Source: Sphingomonas aliaeris | Lineage (GTDB): Bacteria > Pseudomonadota > Alphaproteobacteria > Sphingomonadales > Sphingomonadaceae | NCBI RefSeq assembly: GCF_016743815.1 | Contig: NZ_CP061035.1 | Span: forward strand, 2,978,501-3,042,500 | Reading direction: 5' to 3' | DNA: 64,000 nucleotides | Part shown: positions 8,282-18,159 of the stretch, one piece after another | How positions within the stretch are numbered: the first letter of the stretch is position 1 | Layout of the letters: each line of letters begins with the position of its first letter | The notes under the pieces: model-generated | The model's input: the letters and a program-made list of their open reading frames with translations, nothing else | Told to the model about the DNA's origin: nothing | The model's database searches: none | Program-made: the position numbers and the translations under genes

Positions 8282-8776
8282 ATGCGAATAATTTTCTGCT
8301 TACTGCTTGGCCTCGTCGCGGTGTTCTGCGCGTTCGTCGGCGGAACCATGCCACTCATGCTTCCTTCGCAAGCCGCCAAAAACCGTGCTTACTACCAGCA
8401 GTTCAAAGCCGCCGCAGCTTACATCGACAAGAATGGGAAGCTACCTGCAACCGAACTCGGCGGTTCGTGAAATACAGGCGATGCTGGCCTTCTGATATTA
8501 TCATCACCCAAAATCCCAGACGATTGCGATCAGTCGTTCAAGAAGGCTTCCACTGACCGTCTTGTGCTGTCGTTCTGGCGAGGCGAGTGGACGGAATGCT
8601 ATGGATATCCTTCCGGTCGCACCACCTTGCCGATGAGTGTTCAAGCCTACCTATTATCTGGCTTGGGCATGAACCTCGTCATCTACTGGCTCCTCGCGGC
8701 GGGTGTGGCTTGGGGCGCGATCCGTTTGCGACCGCGAAGAGGCGCATCAGTGCGGTCGCCAGCGGACGGCAGCTAA
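8282..8776 (+). pseudogene. small membrane protein gene interrupted by an in-frame TGA
   Basis: The frame starting MRIIFCLLLGLVAVFCAFVG (ATG 8282, with GGAGG upstream) stops at a TGA at 8468-8470 after 62 residues, but the same frame stays open afterwards to 8776. The continuation is protein-like, including SFWRGEWTECYGYPSGR and a hydrophobic segment NLVIYWLLAAGVAWGAI followed by a basic tail. A single nonsense change in a gene of about 164 codons explains this best. The restored protein would have a membrane helix at each end and a periplasmic middle. Read-through is possible but unsupported. Fourth member of the orphan array. Not recognised as a known family. Confidence 0.55.
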
Positions 8777-8823
8777 CCACCAAAACACGACATTCGAGCT
8801 TATGAGTTTACGGCCTAATGTTT

Positions 8824-8887
8824 GTCCTGAGCGTGTCGAAGGGCGGGCAGCCCGGGACAGGTGCTTCGACAGGCTCGGCACGAACGG
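8824..8887. repeat. REP-like palindromic element (type I)
   Basis: Left arm GTCCTGAGCGTGTCGAAG and right arm CTTCGACAGGCTCGGCACGAAC are imperfect inverted repeats around a GC-rich centre. It is the same element type as the one split by the IS110 insertion at 32.7-33.9 kb. It lies in the gap between the interrupted orphan gene and the CitE-like gene. Confidence 0.65.
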
Positions 8888-8918
8888 TCTGGGTGGATCG
8901 GCGTCGCTTCCTCTTGCT

Positions 8919-9749
8919 TCAGCCCAAAATACGCTCCGCCTGCGCGAGATGCAGCCGCTCGACCATCTCGCCATTGACGCGGATCGCGCCACGATCGGCA
9001 TTTTCGGGTTGAGCGAACGCGGCGATCACCGCTTCGGCCCAAGCGCGTTCCGCATCGCTCGCGCCGAACGCCCGGTTGGCCGCGGCGATCTGTGCCGGGT
9101 GGATCAACGTCTTGCCGTCGAAGCCGAGCATCGCCCCCTGCCCGCATTCGTCCGCCAGAACGGGGCCGTCGTCCAGGATGTTGCAGACGCCGTCCAGGAC
9201 GACCAGGCCATTCGACCGTCCCGCCATCACGATCGTCGCCAGCGCCGGCACCAGGGCCGTCCGCGCCGCATCGGGGCGGCACCGCATTTCCTTGGCGAGG
9301 TCGTTCGTACCGGCGATCAGGCAGGACAGGCCGAACTCCGCCGCCGCCCCGGTCAGCGCACCGATATGGATGACGGCGGTGCAGGTCTCGATCATCGCCC
9401 ATAACGGCACCGTCCGGCCCACTTCCGCGCGCGCGATGGCCAGATCCGCCGGGGTCGATATCTTGGGAAGCAGGATGGCGTCGGGCGCCGCCCGTGCGAT
9501 CGCGGCGCAATCGTCCGCGCCCCATTCCGTATCCAGCCCGTTGACTCGCACGACCAGTTCGCGTGTGCCGAAACCGCCGGTCGCGACCGCCGCGACTGCC
9601 GCCGCGCGCGCCTCGGCCTTCAGCTCGGGCGCCACCGCATCCTCCAGGTCCAGGATCACGACATCGCAGTCGAGGCCCTTGGCCTTCTCGATCGCGCGGG
9701 CATTGGACGCGGGCATGAACAGGGCGCTGCGGCGGGGTCTGGCGGTCAT
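8919..9749 (-). CDS. CitE-like lyase (HpcH/HpaI aldolase family)
   Basis: A 276-residue TIM-barrel lyase of the citrate-lyase beta/malyl-CoA lyase branch. Typical elements are RRSALFMPASNARAIEKA at the N-terminus (phosphate/CoA region), VVILDLEDAV, ILLPKIS, AMIETCTAVIHI (metal-ligand Glu) and GFDGKTLIHPAQIAA. It probably cleaves or forms a beta-hydroxyacyl-CoA thioester such as citramalyl- or malyl-CoA; the substrate cannot be read from sequence. No citrate lyase alpha or gamma subunit is adjacent, so it is not part of a citrate lyase complex. The ATG at 9749 gives the family N-terminus. Confidence 0.8.
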   Translation of the reverse strand: MTARPRRSALFMPASNARAIEKAKGLDCDVVILDLEDAVAPELKAEARAAAVAAVATGGFGTRELVVRVNGLDTEWGADDCAAIARAAPDAILLPKISTPADLAIARAEVGRTVPLWAMIETCTAVIHIGALTGAAAEFGLSCLIAGTNDLAKEMRCRPDAARTALVPALATIVMAGRSNGLVVLDGVCNILDDGPVLADECGQGAMLGFDGKTLIHPAQIAAANRAFGASDAERAWAEAVIAAFAQPENADRGAIRVNGEMVERLHLAQAERILG

Positions 9750-9841
9750 TATTGCTCCTGCAGGCGAACGGATCGCTCGCCATCGGCCTAACGCACAGCC
9801 TCGCATTTTGCCAAGCGCCGCGCCGCGCCTATAGCTTGACG

Positions 9842-11592
9842 ATGGGCGGCGGAGATATTGGGACGGATACGAAGAAGGCGCGCGGCGGCGGGTCTGCGGT
9901 GCGCTCTGCCGGCGCTTTCCTATGGGTGTTCTCGGACCATGCGGGGTGGCGCGGGATCGCGGCGGTCGCGCTGGTCGGCGCGGGTGTGCTGCTGGAAGGT
10001 GCGACGATCGTCCTGCTCATCCCGATCCTGGGCGTCGTCCTGTCCGACGGAACCGCATCGCCGCTGCGGGCGTGGCTGGGGAACACGTTGGAAGGGTTCG
10101 GGGCGGTCACGCCGATTGCGCAACTGGGCGTATTGCTTTCGCTTTTCCTGATCGTTGCCGCGTTGCGGGGGCGATCCTCTACACACGCGATCTGGCCTTG
10201 GCGCGGTTGCAGGGTGGCTTCGTCGAGACGTTGCGCAACCATCTGCTTGCAACGCTGGCGGCTGCCCCGTGGAGCCGGATCGTCTCGCTGCGTCATGCCC
10301 GCATCACCAACCTTATCGGAACGGAGATGCAGCGCGCCGGGGCCAGCGCGCAATTCCTCATCCAGGGCAGCGTCGCTTTGGTGATGCTGATCGTACAGGC
10401 GGCCTTGGCCTTCAGCCTCGCCCCCGCTTTCGCCGCCGTGGCGATCTTCGCGTTGACGGTCGGCGGGCTGGCGGTGATCGGTGCGTCCGGGCGAACACGC
10501 GATCTGGGCGGCGATGTCGTCCGTCAGAATCAGGCGATGATGGGCAGCGCGGCGACCTTTCTCGGCGGGTTGAAGACCGCCGCCGCGCAGAACGCACAGC
10601 AGTCGTTCGTCGCCGAATTCGCCGCGATCCAGTCCGCGCTAAAGGATCGGCAACTCGTCTATGCCCGCCGATCGTCGCGGTCGCGCTCGGTTTTCGCACT
10701 GGCATCGTCGGTGGCCGGCGCTGCCGTGGTGTTCGGCGGCGTCGCCTACGGCATGTCCGCACCGGTTCTGATCGCGCTGATCCTGATCTTCGTGCGCATG
10801 GCGGGGCCTGCGCAGCAGGTGCAGATGATGACGCAGAACTTCTTCTTCAGCCTGCCGAGCTTCGAAGCCGTACGGCAGATGGAGGCGGAACTGACGGTCC
10901 AGGACGGCCCCGCCCCCCTCGCTTCCCCGCCTCCGCCCGGACCGGTCGAGCTTTGCGACGTCAGCTACCTCCATCCCGGCGGCGGCGGCGTCAAACACGC
11001 GTCGCTGGCCATCTCGCCAGGCGAATTCATCGGGATCGGCGGTCCGTCCGGCGCGGGCAAGACGACACTGATCGACCTGCTCATTGGACTGTTGACGCCG
11101 CAATCGGGCGAGATGCGGATCGGTGGGACGCTGGTCGATGCCGCGATGCTGCGCGGCTGGCGCGACGGCATCGCCTATGTCCCGCAGGACGGGTTCCTGT
11201 TTCACGACACCGTCCGGCGCAACCTTCTCTGGCACGACGACCGCGTCGATGACGCACGGATCGCGGCCGCGATCCGGCTCGCGGGGGCGGAGGACTTGAT
11301 CGCGAAGTTGCCGGATGGATTGGACACCGTCATCGGCGAACGCGGCGCGATGCTGTCGGGGGGCGAGCGTCAGCGGATCGGGCTGGCACGCGCGCTGATC
11401 CGCCTGCCCCGGCTGCTCATCCTCGACGAAGCGGCGAACGCGATCGATGCGGAGGGGGAAGCGGCGTTGCTGGACCGCCTGAGATCGCTCGACCCGCGAC
11501 CGACGATTCTGATGATATCGCATCGTGCGGAGAGCATCGCCCGGTGCGATCGAACGATAATCGTCGATCGCGGAACGGTAACTGCTGCCTAA
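9842..11592 (+). pseudogene. ABC exporter (fused membrane and ATPase domains), frameshifted
   Basis: Exporter-type ABC half-transporter. The N-terminal membrane part starts at the ATG at 9842 (MGGGDIGTDTKKARG) and is in frame to about 10166. The rest of the membrane domain and the ATPase continue in another frame to 11592. The switch lies at the G5 run 10167-10171: one additional G would join VAALRG to AILYTRDLALARL. The ATPase is intact, with GGPSGAGKTTLI (Walker A), LSGGERQRIGLARAL (signature) and LLILDEA (Walker B). Substrate unknown. It overlaps the convergent GntR gene by 4 bp. Either a recent mutation or an assembly error. Confidence 0.8.
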
Positions 11593-12341
11593 GCGGCCCG
11601 AACCTCAGGCCGTCCCCGACTCAATTCCCGCAAGTTAACGCCAATCGCCGCATCGAAATGCGCCTCCATAGCCCTCCGTGCGGCATCTTCGTCACCTTCC
11701 ACGATCGCCACCGCAATCGCACGATGCCGCGCGATCGTTTCGCTGCGATCCTCGTCTCGCGTCCGCGTCGCCCAGGCGGCGGGCACGGCGATCTGCATCA
11801 GCGGTGCGAACGATGCTACGATCTGTACGAACAACGCGTTGCGGCCGGCCCGGGCGATGGCGGCGTGAAATTCAATGTCGTGCCGCGTGATGGCGGGCAT
11901 GTCGTCCGTCTCGACCGCCATCAATTCCGCCAGTTCGGCGATGCGCGCCGCTTCCTTTTCCGTACGGTTCAGCGCGGCCAGCGCGGCGGTCCTGACTTCC
12001 AGCGTGCGACGCACGTCCCAGATGTCGGACACGCTGACCTGGTCCGTGCTGATCGCATGACTCATCGACGCGGCCATGACCGACCCATCGATCGCGCCCA
12101 CCCGCGCGCGCCGGCCATTGGCAACGTCGATCAGCTTCAGCGCAGCCATCGCGCCGAACGCTTCGCGCATCACGGCGCGGCTGACGCCTAATTCGGTCGC
12201 GAAATGCGCTTCGCCCGGCAACGCATCGCCGACGCGCAACTTGTGATCGACGATATGGGCATGTACCGCGTCCATCGCGCGCCGGACCAGCGATCCCCCC
12301 GCACTCATGGTTTCGGACACGTCTTTTCCCCAAGATTGCAT
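11589..12341 (-). CDS. FadR/GntR-family transcriptional regulator (FCD type)
   Basis: DNA-binding regulator of 250 residues. An N-terminal winged helix (LRVGDALPGEAHFATELGVSR, then AVMREAFGAMAALKLI) is followed by an all-helical FCD ligand domain with the metal/ligand signature DIEFHAAIARAGRN. FCD regulators usually respond to small organic acids and control neighbouring catabolic genes. It lies behind the AraC gene and the transporter/dehydrogenase/esterase cluster on the same strand, so that cluster is the likely target; this is inferred from position only. Confidence 0.85.
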   Translation of the reverse strand: MQSWGKDVSETMSAGGSLVRRAMDAVHAHIVDHKLRVGDALPGEAHFATELGVSRAVMREAFGAMAALKLIDVANGRRARVGAIDGSVMAASMSHAISTDQVSVSDIWDVRRTLEVRTAALAALNRTEKEAARIAELAELMAVETDDMPAITRHDIEFHAAIARAGRNALFVQIVASFAPLMQIAVPAAWATRTRDEDRSETIARHRAIAVAIVEGDEDAARRAMEAHFDAAIGVNLRELSRGRPEVRAA

Positions 12342-12382
12342 CGTGCACGGATATGGCCTTGCGCCACAGCCGTAAAGTATCG

Positions 12383-13165
12383 TCAGGCTGCGAGCCGGCG
12401 ACCGCGATATTCGCTTGGCGATACGCCGAAGCGGCGGCCGAACGCCCGGGCGAAGCTGGCATTGTTGAGATAGCCGCTGTCGTAGCCGATCTTCGATACC
12501 GGCAAGTCGGTGGTCAGAAGCCGCCGGCTCGCCTCGCCCAGCCGCCGTTCCGCCAGCGCTTCGGCGATCGAGCAGTGATACAGGTCACGAAAGCCGCGCG
12601 TCAGTTTCGCCCGATTGATGCCGCACGCCCGCGCCAGCCCGTCGAGCGTCAGCTTTTCCGACCATCGTTCGTCGATGATACGGCGCGCATCGACCAGCCG
12701 GCGGCTGTCGGCGAGCGACATGGCACCCTCCGCCGCGACTGGCACCAGGGACGCGGAAACGAGCAGGCGTGCTGTTTCGCAAAGCAGTTCGATGCTCTTC
12801 GCCAGACGGTAAGGCTGACGTGCAGCACCTTCCATCGGGCAATCGCGCAGCGCGACGGCGATTGCGCGCAATTCCGATGTCAGGTGGAACCGTGCGCCAT
12901 CAGATGCCCTTGGCGACCAGCCGAACAGACGAACAAGCGCGGCGCGTTGCACGATGATCGAAAGGCTTTCCGGCCCCTCTTCGGGATCGCCGACAATCTC
13001 ACTCATGCTGTCGGCAACGACTCGCACAGTCGCCGCCGTACCGACGCCTCCGAATGCGTATACCAGAACCGCGGCATCCGATGGGATCGCTGTGCGATCG
13101 GTCGCCCCTTGCCCCACCAAAGCCGACATTTCGGGCGAAACGAAGGTCAATTCCGCTGCATGCAT
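12383..13165 (-). CDS. AraC-family transcriptional regulator
   Basis: About 260 residues, with a C-terminal double helix-turn-helix AraC domain: LTLDGLARACGINRAKLTRG and SKIGYDSGYLNNASFARAFG, then FGVSPSEYR. The N-terminal half is a poorly conserved sensing domain. The ATG at 13165 is preceded by GGAGATATGGG, a good ribosome site, so it is preferred to the in-frame ATG at 13210. It is followed by the GntR gene and preceded by the MFS gene on the same strand, suggesting control of that cluster. Effector unknown. Confidence 0.85.
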   Translation of the reverse strand: MHAAELTFVSPEMSALVGQGATDRTAIPSDAAVLVYAFGGVGTAATVRVVADSMSEIVGDPEEGPESLSIIVQRAALVRLFGWSPRASDGARFHLTSELRAIAVALRDCPMEGAARQPYRLAKSIELLCETARLLVSASLVPVAAEGAMSLADSRRLVDARRIIDERWSEKLTLDGLARACGINRAKLTRGFRDLYHCSIAEALAERRLGEASRRLLTTDLPVSKIGYDSGYLNNASFARAFGRRFGVSPSEYRGRRLAA

Positions 13166-13233
13166 CCCATATCTCCAATGGCTCTGATGGCCTTGGGAGA
13201 TGTGATGCACCTATCGGAAAGCTATTGCAACAC

Positions 13234-14550
13234 CTATCCGATAGGTCTTGTCGCGCTTACGGGTGCGCGGCGCATCGCCAGCGAGAAGGCGAAGACGGAC
13301 ACGACTGAAACACCGACCCCGACGATCGCGAGGGCCGGCCCAAGCTGCGACTCCCCGCCAAGAACCGCGCTGACCCAGGTCACCAGCGAAGGCGCGATAC
13401 CGAAGCCGATCAGCCCGGCGATCGCGATAAAGGCACCGATACATAGGCCGCGCAGTTCGTTCGGGATCAGCACGGTCAGCGCGACGGAGGTGATCAATCC
13501 CGTAACTGCACCGCTTAACGTCAACAGGCCCAGAGCAACCGCAAAGCCGGGCACGTTGGGGCTGATCGGGAACAGGGCGGCCGGGATGCCGAGCACCGCC
13601 GCAATCACGGCCCCGAGCAGCAGCCCGCCGCGCATGCCGCTGCGTTGCCCGATGTCTGCTGCGAACCCGCCGAGAACTGCGCCGCCCACACCCGTCACGA
13701 AGATCAAGCTACCCATCCAGCCGGCGAAGTCGCCGGGTTGGAGGCCGTATTGGCGTTGCAACACCGGCGCGGCCCAGACGATCGCGGCGTTATCCGCCAT
13801 CACGACGGATACTTGACCGACGAACAGCGGGATCAGGAACGCCCGCCGCGACCAGAGTTCGGCTGCAACGACCTTGAACGGCGCATGCGTTCCGGCCGCG
13901 ACTTCCTGCCGGGCAGGTTCGCGGAGAAGGAGCAGGGGCAGGATCAGGACGGTGCTGAGAATGGCCAAGACGATATGCGTGGATCGCCAAGCCGAGGTCC
14001 CGCCGAATATCGCGGGCATCATGCCGCCAGCGAACCGGCCAAAAAGCCAGCCGCCGAGTCCGAACGCCGCCGCGACCCCGAGCGTCTTGCCGAGATTGAC
14101 GAGCAGCAGCGCCCGCCCCCGTTGCGCCGGCGCACATAGGTCCGCGGTTAGCGAAAGTGCCGCCGTCAGCGCGCCGGTGGTGCCGATCGCGGTCAGCATC
14201 CGTGCGACGAACAGCATCGTCGTACCCTCCGCCACTGCGGTCAGGATCGTCCCGAGGGTCCATAAAGCGGCAAGCGCGATCAGCACGCGGACACGTTTGA
14301 AGCGATCAACCAGCATCCCGATCGGGATCGAACACACGACCAGGGCGACCGCCGCGCTGGCCCCGTGGATGATGCCGAGCATCGCGTCGCTGAGCCGCAA
14401 TTCGGCCTTTACGCTTTCCTGCACGGTCGCGAACGACCCCATCATCGTGAAGCCGATCGCCATCGCCAGCGTCAGTGCCAGCAGCGACCACAAGGGACGT
14501 GGTGTTGCGGTCGCAGCCGGCAGGACCGGCGCGCCGGTATCGATCGTCAT
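13234..14550 (-). CDS. major facilitator superfamily transporter
   Basis: A 438-residue, 12-helix MFS permease. The motif-A-like loop is GMLVDRFKRVRVLIALA, between helices 2 and 3, and the protein shows the usual two six-helix halves. The ATG at 14550 lies just downstream of the SDR stop (14559-14561); an upstream TTG at 14568 would overlap it. With the SDR and carboxylesterase genes immediately upstream it probably forms an operon for uptake and breakdown of an ester-linked compound. The substrate is not identifiable. Confidence 0.82.
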   Translation of the reverse strand: MTIDTGAPVLPAATATPRPLWSLLALTLAMAIGFTMMGSFATVQESVKAELRLSDAMLGIIHGASAAVALVVCSIPIGMLVDRFKRVRVLIALAALWTLGTILTAVAEGTTMLFVARMLTAIGTTGALTAALSLTADLCAPAQRGRALLLVNLGKTLGVAAAFGLGGWLFGRFAGGMMPAIFGGTSAWRSTHIVLAILSTVLILPLLLLREPARQEVAAGTHAPFKVVAAELWSRRAFLIPLFVGQVSVVMADNAAIVWAAPVLQRQYGLQPGDFAGWMGSLIFVTGVGGAVLGGFAADIGQRSGMRGGLLLGAVIAAVLGIPAALFPISPNVPGFAVALGLLTLSGAVTGLITSVALTVLIPNELRGLCIGAFIAIAGLIGFGIAPSLVTWVSAVLGGESQLGPALAIVGVGVSVVSVFAFSLAMRRAPVSATRPIG

Positions 14551-14558
14551 GCCATCGG

Positions 14559-15332
14559 TCACCAGCAACTATACCCCCCGTCGGCCAGCACGATGCTGCC
14601 CGTCATCAAACTCGCCGCATCGGATGCGAGAAACAGGATTAGGGATGCGACTTCCTCCGGATCGCCCAGCCGGGCCATCGGGGTGCCGTCGATCCATCGT
14701 TTGTACATTTCGCCCTGCTTGTCGGCGAAGGCGTTGAGTGGCGTGGCGATGTAGGTCGGCGCGACTGCGTTAACGCGAACGCCGCGCGACGCCCATTCCG
14801 CGGCAAGGCTGCGCGTCAGCTGATGCACGGCGGCCTTCGACGCATTGTAATAGCTTTGCGGTTGGGGCCGGTTGACGATCAGGCCGGACATCGACCCGAC
14901 ATTGACGATCGCCCCGGACCCCGCCGCCAGCATATGCCGGCCGAAGGCGCGGGCGCACCAGAACGTCCCATTGAGATTGACGTCGAGGACGTTTAGCCAA
15001 TGCTCGTCCTCGACGTCCTCCGCCGCCGTCTCGCTGCGGGCGATGCCCGCATTGTTGACGAGGATGTCGATCCGGCCAGCGGCGGCGGCAAAATCATCCG
15101 CGACCTGCGTGACACGGGCGGAATCGGTGACGTCCAGTTCGACGCCGGAAACGGGATAACCTTTCGCCGCGAGCCCGACACGCGCCGTTTCGATCGCCGC
15201 TGCGTCACGGTCGCCGATCGTGACGATGGCACCGGCTTCGGACAGCGCCTCAGCGGCGCAATATCCGATTCCCTGTGCACCCCCTGTGACGAAGGCGACG
15301 CGGCCGTCGAGGCGGAAGCGGTCGAGATACAT
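14559..15332 (-). CDS. SDR-family oxidoreductase
   Basis: Classical short-chain dehydrogenase/reductase of 257 residues. The cofactor motif TGGAQGIG is near residue 16, NNAG is near residue 90, and the catalytic Ser and YxxxK are in NVGSMSG and SYYNASKAA. An acidic residue after beta-2 (TIGDRD) suggests NAD(H) preference. It sits 15 bp after the carboxylesterase gene and directly ahead of the MFS gene, so the alcohol released by the esterase may be its substrate. That coupling is inferred. Confidence 0.88.
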   Translation of the reverse strand: MYLDRFRLDGRVAFVTGGAQGIGYCAAEALSEAGAIVTIGDRDAAAIETARVGLAAKGYPVSGVELDVTDSARVTQVADDFAAAAGRIDILVNNAGIARSETAAEDVEDEHWLNVLDVNLNGTFWCARAFGRHMLAAGSGAIVNVGSMSGLIVNRPQPQSYYNASKAAVHQLTRSLAAEWASRGVRVNAVAPTYIATPLNAFADKQGEMYKRWIDGTPMARLGDPEEVASLILFLASDAASLMTGSIVLADGGYSCW

Positions 15333-15347
15333 GGGCCCGGCCTCGAT

Positions 15348-16835
15348 TCAGCGGATGAAGGCGGCGGCGGGCATCACCGCCTCCTGGATCGGTTTGTCGG
15401 CGGACAGCTGGAACACCTGACGCGTCTCCGTGTCGAACGGCTTCCACGGCAGCGATCCGTCGGTGGCGAAATCCACCCAGAGGCGGTGAACGCGCGTCGC
15501 TAGGTCTTGAGGTGGGTTGGTTCCGGCCAGCCCGCGTTCGCCCGTGGTGGTAGACAGGGTGTCGAATACGAAGGGCAGCTCGATCCCGTGACAGGCACCA
15601 AGTTCTCCGTCGCAGGCGGGCGATCGCCAGTCGAATTCGTAGAGGTGCGTCCGCCCCCGATGCGCCGCCGCGTAGAGCCGGGCGGGCCAGCGGAACACCA
15701 GATCGGTCACGGCCCGCGTGAAGGTATCCCCGGCCGAGGCACCGGGCCGGGCATAGGCCTTCATCACCGCCCTGGCGTTCGGCTGCGACTTGCCGATGAT
15801 CCAGCGGGCAAGCAGGCCGAAAAGTTTCGGGCGGACGCCGGTCGGCACGAAATACAGGTTCATCTCCTCGGCATTGCTGCCGATCAGGACCTGCACGTCC
15901 TTGCCCATGCCGCGAGCGAACAGATCGACCGGTTTTTCCGGCAGAACGTCGTCGCCGAACACCGGTATGAAGCGACTGATACCGAACACCGGATCTACGC
16001 CATCCGCATCGCGCAGGTCGATCTTGCCCTTCGGCGCGGAGACGGCCTGCACTGCATCGAGCAGCGCGTCGGTGCTGCGAGAAGCGAAACCGTCGCGTGT
16101 CGGCGCGACCTTCAAGACCTTGGCCAGCCGCGTGACGAGACGTTGGGCAACGTCCATGTCGCGCACCATCCGGCCATGCCCGCTTTGCACGATCGCACGA
16201 CCGAACAGGCCCTGCGCCAACGGGGAGGCGACCAGATCGGCCACCGCCATCGCACCCGCCGATTCCCCGAACACGGTGACGTTCGCCGGATCGCCACCGA
16301 AGGCGGCGATGTTCGCGCGGACCCATTCCAGCGCCGCGATCATGTCCCGCAAGCCGAGATTGGTGGGAACGCCCGGGATCGGCAGGAACCCCTCGATACC
16401 CAGACGGTAATTGATCGCGACGCAGACGATGCCGTCCCGGGCGAAGTTGGTACCGTCGCTGACCGGCGCGTCCTTGCTGCCGATGACGAAGCCGCCGCCG
16501 TGGATGAAGACCATCACCGGCCGCCCCGCGGCGTCCTCGGGCGTCCAGACGTTGAGCGTCAGATAATCGTCGCCGCGCGTCCCGCCGTCGCCGACCAGCG
16601 GCTCCGCATCGAGCGCTGGGAAGGGGGAGATGCGGTGCGGCGCGCATGGCCCCGGCTGTGTCGCATCGCGTGTCCCGTCCCACGGAACGACCGGCTTCGG
16701 CAGGTCGAAGCGGTTCGGGCCGACCGGTGGCGCGGCGTAGGGAATTCCAAGGAATGTGCGGATGCCGTTCGCCGTCGAACCGCGCACCGTTCCGGCGGAG
16801 GTCGCGACTTCGGGTGGATTTTGGGGATCGGTCAT
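15348..16835 (-). CDS. type B carboxylesterase
   Basis: Alpha/beta hydrolase of 495 residues, standard for the carboxylesterase/lipase family. The N-terminal part shows RTFLGIPYAAPPVGPNRF, the oxyanion-hole HGGGF, and the nucleophile motif VFGESAGAMA. The acid and His of the triad lie in the C-terminal half, with the His in CHGIELPFVF. There is no signal peptide, so the enzyme is probably cytoplasmic. First gene of the esterase-SDR-MFS set. Substrate unknown. Confidence 0.88.
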   Translation of the reverse strand: MTDPQNPPEVATSAGTVRGSTANGIRTFLGIPYAAPPVGPNRFDLPKPVVPWDGTRDATQPGPCAPHRISPFPALDAEPLVGDGGTRGDDYLTLNVWTPEDAAGRPVMVFIHGGGFVIGSKDAPVSDGTNFARDGIVCVAINYRLGIEGFLPIPGVPTNLGLRDMIAALEWVRANIAAFGGDPANVTVFGESAGAMAVADLVASPLAQGLFGRAIVQSGHGRMVRDMDVAQRLVTRLAKVLKVAPTRDGFASRSTDALLDAVQAVSAPKGKIDLRDADGVDPVFGISRFIPVFGDDVLPEKPVDLFARGMGKDVQVLIGSNAEEMNLYFVPTGVRPKLFGLLARWIIGKSQPNARAVMKAYARPGASAGDTFTRAVTDLVFRWPARLYAAAHRGRTHLYEFDWRSPACDGELGACHGIELPFVFDTLSTTTGERGLAGTNPPQDLATRVHRLWVDFATDGSLPWKPFDTETRQVFQLSADKPIQEAVMPAAAFIR

Positions 16836-16955
16836 GTCGCGAGCATAGCCTACACGCCGACCGAGGCTACCGGCGGTGATGTGCCGGATGGCAGTCGCTT
16901 TATGCCGGAGCGGTCGTAATCCCCGTGCGCCGCCGCCCCCGCCCGGAAAGCCTGA

Positions 16956-18068
16956 TCAGTACACCACCACCGAACGGATGCTCTCGCCCGAATGCATCAG
17001 GTCGAAACCCTTGTTGATCTCCTCCAGCGAGAGGACGTGGGTGATCATCGGGTCGATCTCGATCTTGCCGTTCATGTACCAGTCGACGATCTTCGGAACG
17101 TCCGTACGGCCCTTCGCCCCGCCGAATGCGGTACCCCGCCAGTTGCGGCCGGTGACGAGCTGGAACGGACGCGTGGCAATTTCCTTCCCCGCCTCCGCCA
17201 CGCCGATGATGATGCTGGTGCCCCAGCCGCGATGGCAGGCCTCCAGCGCGGTGCGCATCACTTCGGTATTGCCGGTGCAGTCGAACGTGAAGTCCGCGCC
17301 GCCATCGGTCAGCGCCAGGATCTCCGCGATCGTATCCTCGCGCGATTTGCCGCGCGCGTCGATAAAGTCGGTCATGCCGAAGCGGCGCCCCCATTCCTCG
17401 CGGGTCCGATTGATGTCGACGCCGATGATCTTGTTCGCCCCCGCCATCCGGGCGCCCTGCAGCACGTTGAGGCCGATGCCGCCGAGACCGAAGACGACGA
17501 TATTGTCGCCGACCTGCACCTTGGCGGTGTTGACCACCGCGCCGACGCCGGTCGTCACACCGCAACCGACATAGCAGCTCGTCTTGAACGGCGCGTCCTC
17601 CCGGATCTTGGCCACCGCGATCTCGGGCAGGACGGTGAAGTTCGAGAAGGTCGAACAGCCCATGTAGTGGAAGATCGGCTGGCCCTTATAGCTGAACCGC
17701 GTCGTTCCGTCGGGCATCAGCCCCTTGCCCTGCGTCGCGCGGATCGCGGTGCACAAATTGGTCTTTCCCGACAGGCACGACTTACACTGGCGGCATTCCG
17801 GCGTGTACAGCGGGATGACGTGATCCCCAACCGCGACGCTGGTGACGCCCGCGCCGACTTCGCGGACGATCCCCGCGCCTTCATGTCCCAGCACGCTCGG
17901 GAACAGCCCCTCGCTATCCAGCCCGTCCAGCGTATAGGCATCTGTGTGGCAGATGCCGGTCGCCATGATCTCGACTAGGACTTCGCCCGCCTTCGGCCCT
18001 TCCAGATCGAGTTCGACGATCTCCAGCGGCTTCTTCGCTTCGAACGCTACAGCGGCGCGGGTCTTCAT
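16956..18068 (-). CDS. frmA: S-(hydroxymethyl)glutathione dehydrogenase / class III alcohol dehydrogenase
   Basis: Zinc-dependent, glutathione-dependent formaldehyde dehydrogenase of 370 residues. It oxidises S-hydroxymethylglutathione to S-formylglutathione with NAD+. The catalytic zinc site has GICHTDAYT and GHEGAGIV; the structural zinc site has [18 protein letters not shown] binds at [11 protein letters not shown]. Near-full-length match to the AdhC/FrmA class. No S-formylglutathione hydrolase (frmB) is adjacent in this window. The upstream region contains repeated GGTCACAC motifs that could be regulatory. Confidence 0.93.
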   Translation of the reverse strand: MKTRAAVAFEAKKPLEIVELDLEGPKAGEVLVEIMATGICHTDAYTLDGLDSEGLFPSVLGHEGAGIVREVGAGVTSVAVGDHVIPLYTPECRQCKSCLSGKTNLCTAIRATQGKGLMPDGTTRFSYKGQPIFHYMGCSTFSNFTVLPEIAVAKIREDAPFKTSCYVGCGVTTGVGAVVNTAKVQVGDNIVVFGLGGIGLNVLQGARMAGANKIIGVDINRTREEWGRRFGMTDFIDARGKSREDTIAEILALTDGGADFTFDCTGNTEVMRTALEACHRGWGTSIIIGVAEAGKEIATRPFQLVTGRNWRGTAFGGAKGRTDVPKIVDWYMNGKIEIDPMITHVLSLEEINKGFDLMHSGESIRSVVVY

Positions 18069-18159
18069 GGCATGTCTCCTCGGGATACGATGCGACTAGG
18101 CGAGCGGGGGCGGAGCATCAAGGCTCCGCTGTGCCCGTGGCGATAGCCGACGCTGTCTA

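Noticed and set aside
8468..8470. TGA as selenocysteine or read-through codon
   Set aside because: No SECIS-like hairpin is apparent directly downstream and the protein is not a known selenoprotein type.
10160..10180. Programmed frameshifting in the ABC exporter
   Set aside because: No slippery heptamer with stimulatory structure is evident, and similar breaks occur in five unrelated genes, so error or mutation is simpler.
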